From the NCBI RefSeq assembly GCF_000759795.1, contig NZ_BBMZ01000014.1:111441-175440 (forward strand): a stretch of DNA of 64,000 bases, given 5' to 3'. Positions within the stretch are counted from its first letter, which is position 1. Every line of letters begins with the position of its first letter. The stretch is from Pseudescherichia vulneris NBRC 102420 (GTDB taxonomy: Bacteria; Pseudomonadota; Gammaproteobacteria; Enterobacterales; Enterobacteriaceae). The translations under genes and the position numbers were made by a program. Below, in pieces: positions 63,991 through 64,000 of this stretch. The notes beneath the pieces were generated by a model. The model was not told where the DNA came from, did no database searches, and saw only the letters and a program-made list of their open reading frames with translations.

Positions 63991-64000
63991 CGAGTGACAG

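Overview
The window looks like chromosome of a gamma-proteobacterium of the family Enterobacteriaceae (Enterobacter/Lelliottia/Klebsiella-like). The flanking genes match the E. coli 22-23 min backbone in sequence and order: yccT-yccU-hspQ-rlmI-acyP-tusE-yccA-serT on the left, wrbA-yccJ in the middle, and ymdF-putA-putP-efeUOB-phoH on the right. The genus is an inference from recalled homologues; no search was run.

Layout. (1) 1-6.8 kb: housekeeping backbone, ending in an OppA/MppA-type binding-protein gene and tRNA-Ser(UGA). (2) 6.9-12.8 kb: accessory genes beyond serT: a LysR regulator divergent from a short-chain dehydrogenase, an aldo/keto reductase, a DMT-family transporter, a low-GC acetyltransferase-like orphan and small unknowns. 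(3) 13.0-30.4 kb: a phage-derived block. It has an XRE repressor flanked by AT-rich operator-like palindromes, two replication-type genes, a small gene behind a perfect LexA box, a DUF1133 gene, a holin / SAR endolysin / Rz-Rz1 lysis cassette and a complete, translationally coupled contractile-tail operon (terminator, sheath, tube, frameshifted chaperone, tape measure, baseplate, spike, fibre). No integrase, terminase, portal or capsid gene is visible, so it could be an R-type tailocin. The fibre end carries the debris of an invertible cassette. (4) 30.6-35.8 kb: an OhrR-like regulator divergent from a COG0523 GTPase, and a sugar-isomerase-like gene divergent from a SorC/DeoR-type regulator. 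(5) 35.8-40.0 kb: a carbohydrate ABC operon (binding protein, DUF2291 lipoprotein, ATPase, permease) that shares a 34-bp promoter element with the isomerase gene. (6) 40.1-43.2 kb: small genes, including msgA with a LexA box, then wrbA-yccJ.

(7) 43.3-49.8 kb: an unusual lysine/acid-stress-like locus inserted between wrbA and ymdF. It has a LysU-like lysyl-tRNA synthetase, a phage-CI-type regulator, an Nlp/Ner-type HTH protein, a PotE-type antiporter and a CadA/LdcI-type lysine decarboxylase. CadB and CadC are absent. The decarboxylase keeps the PLP lysine, but two positions that contact ppGpp in E. coli LdcI carry glutamate. (8) 50.1-62.6 kb: ymdF, a DMT transporter, an LprI-like protein, the proline-utilisation genes putA and putP, the Fur-box-preceded efeUOB iron system (efeU intact) and phoH. 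(9) 62.8-64 kb: an AraC regulator and a short-chain dehydrogenase, both missing their 5' ends and fused head to head, the signature of a deletion.
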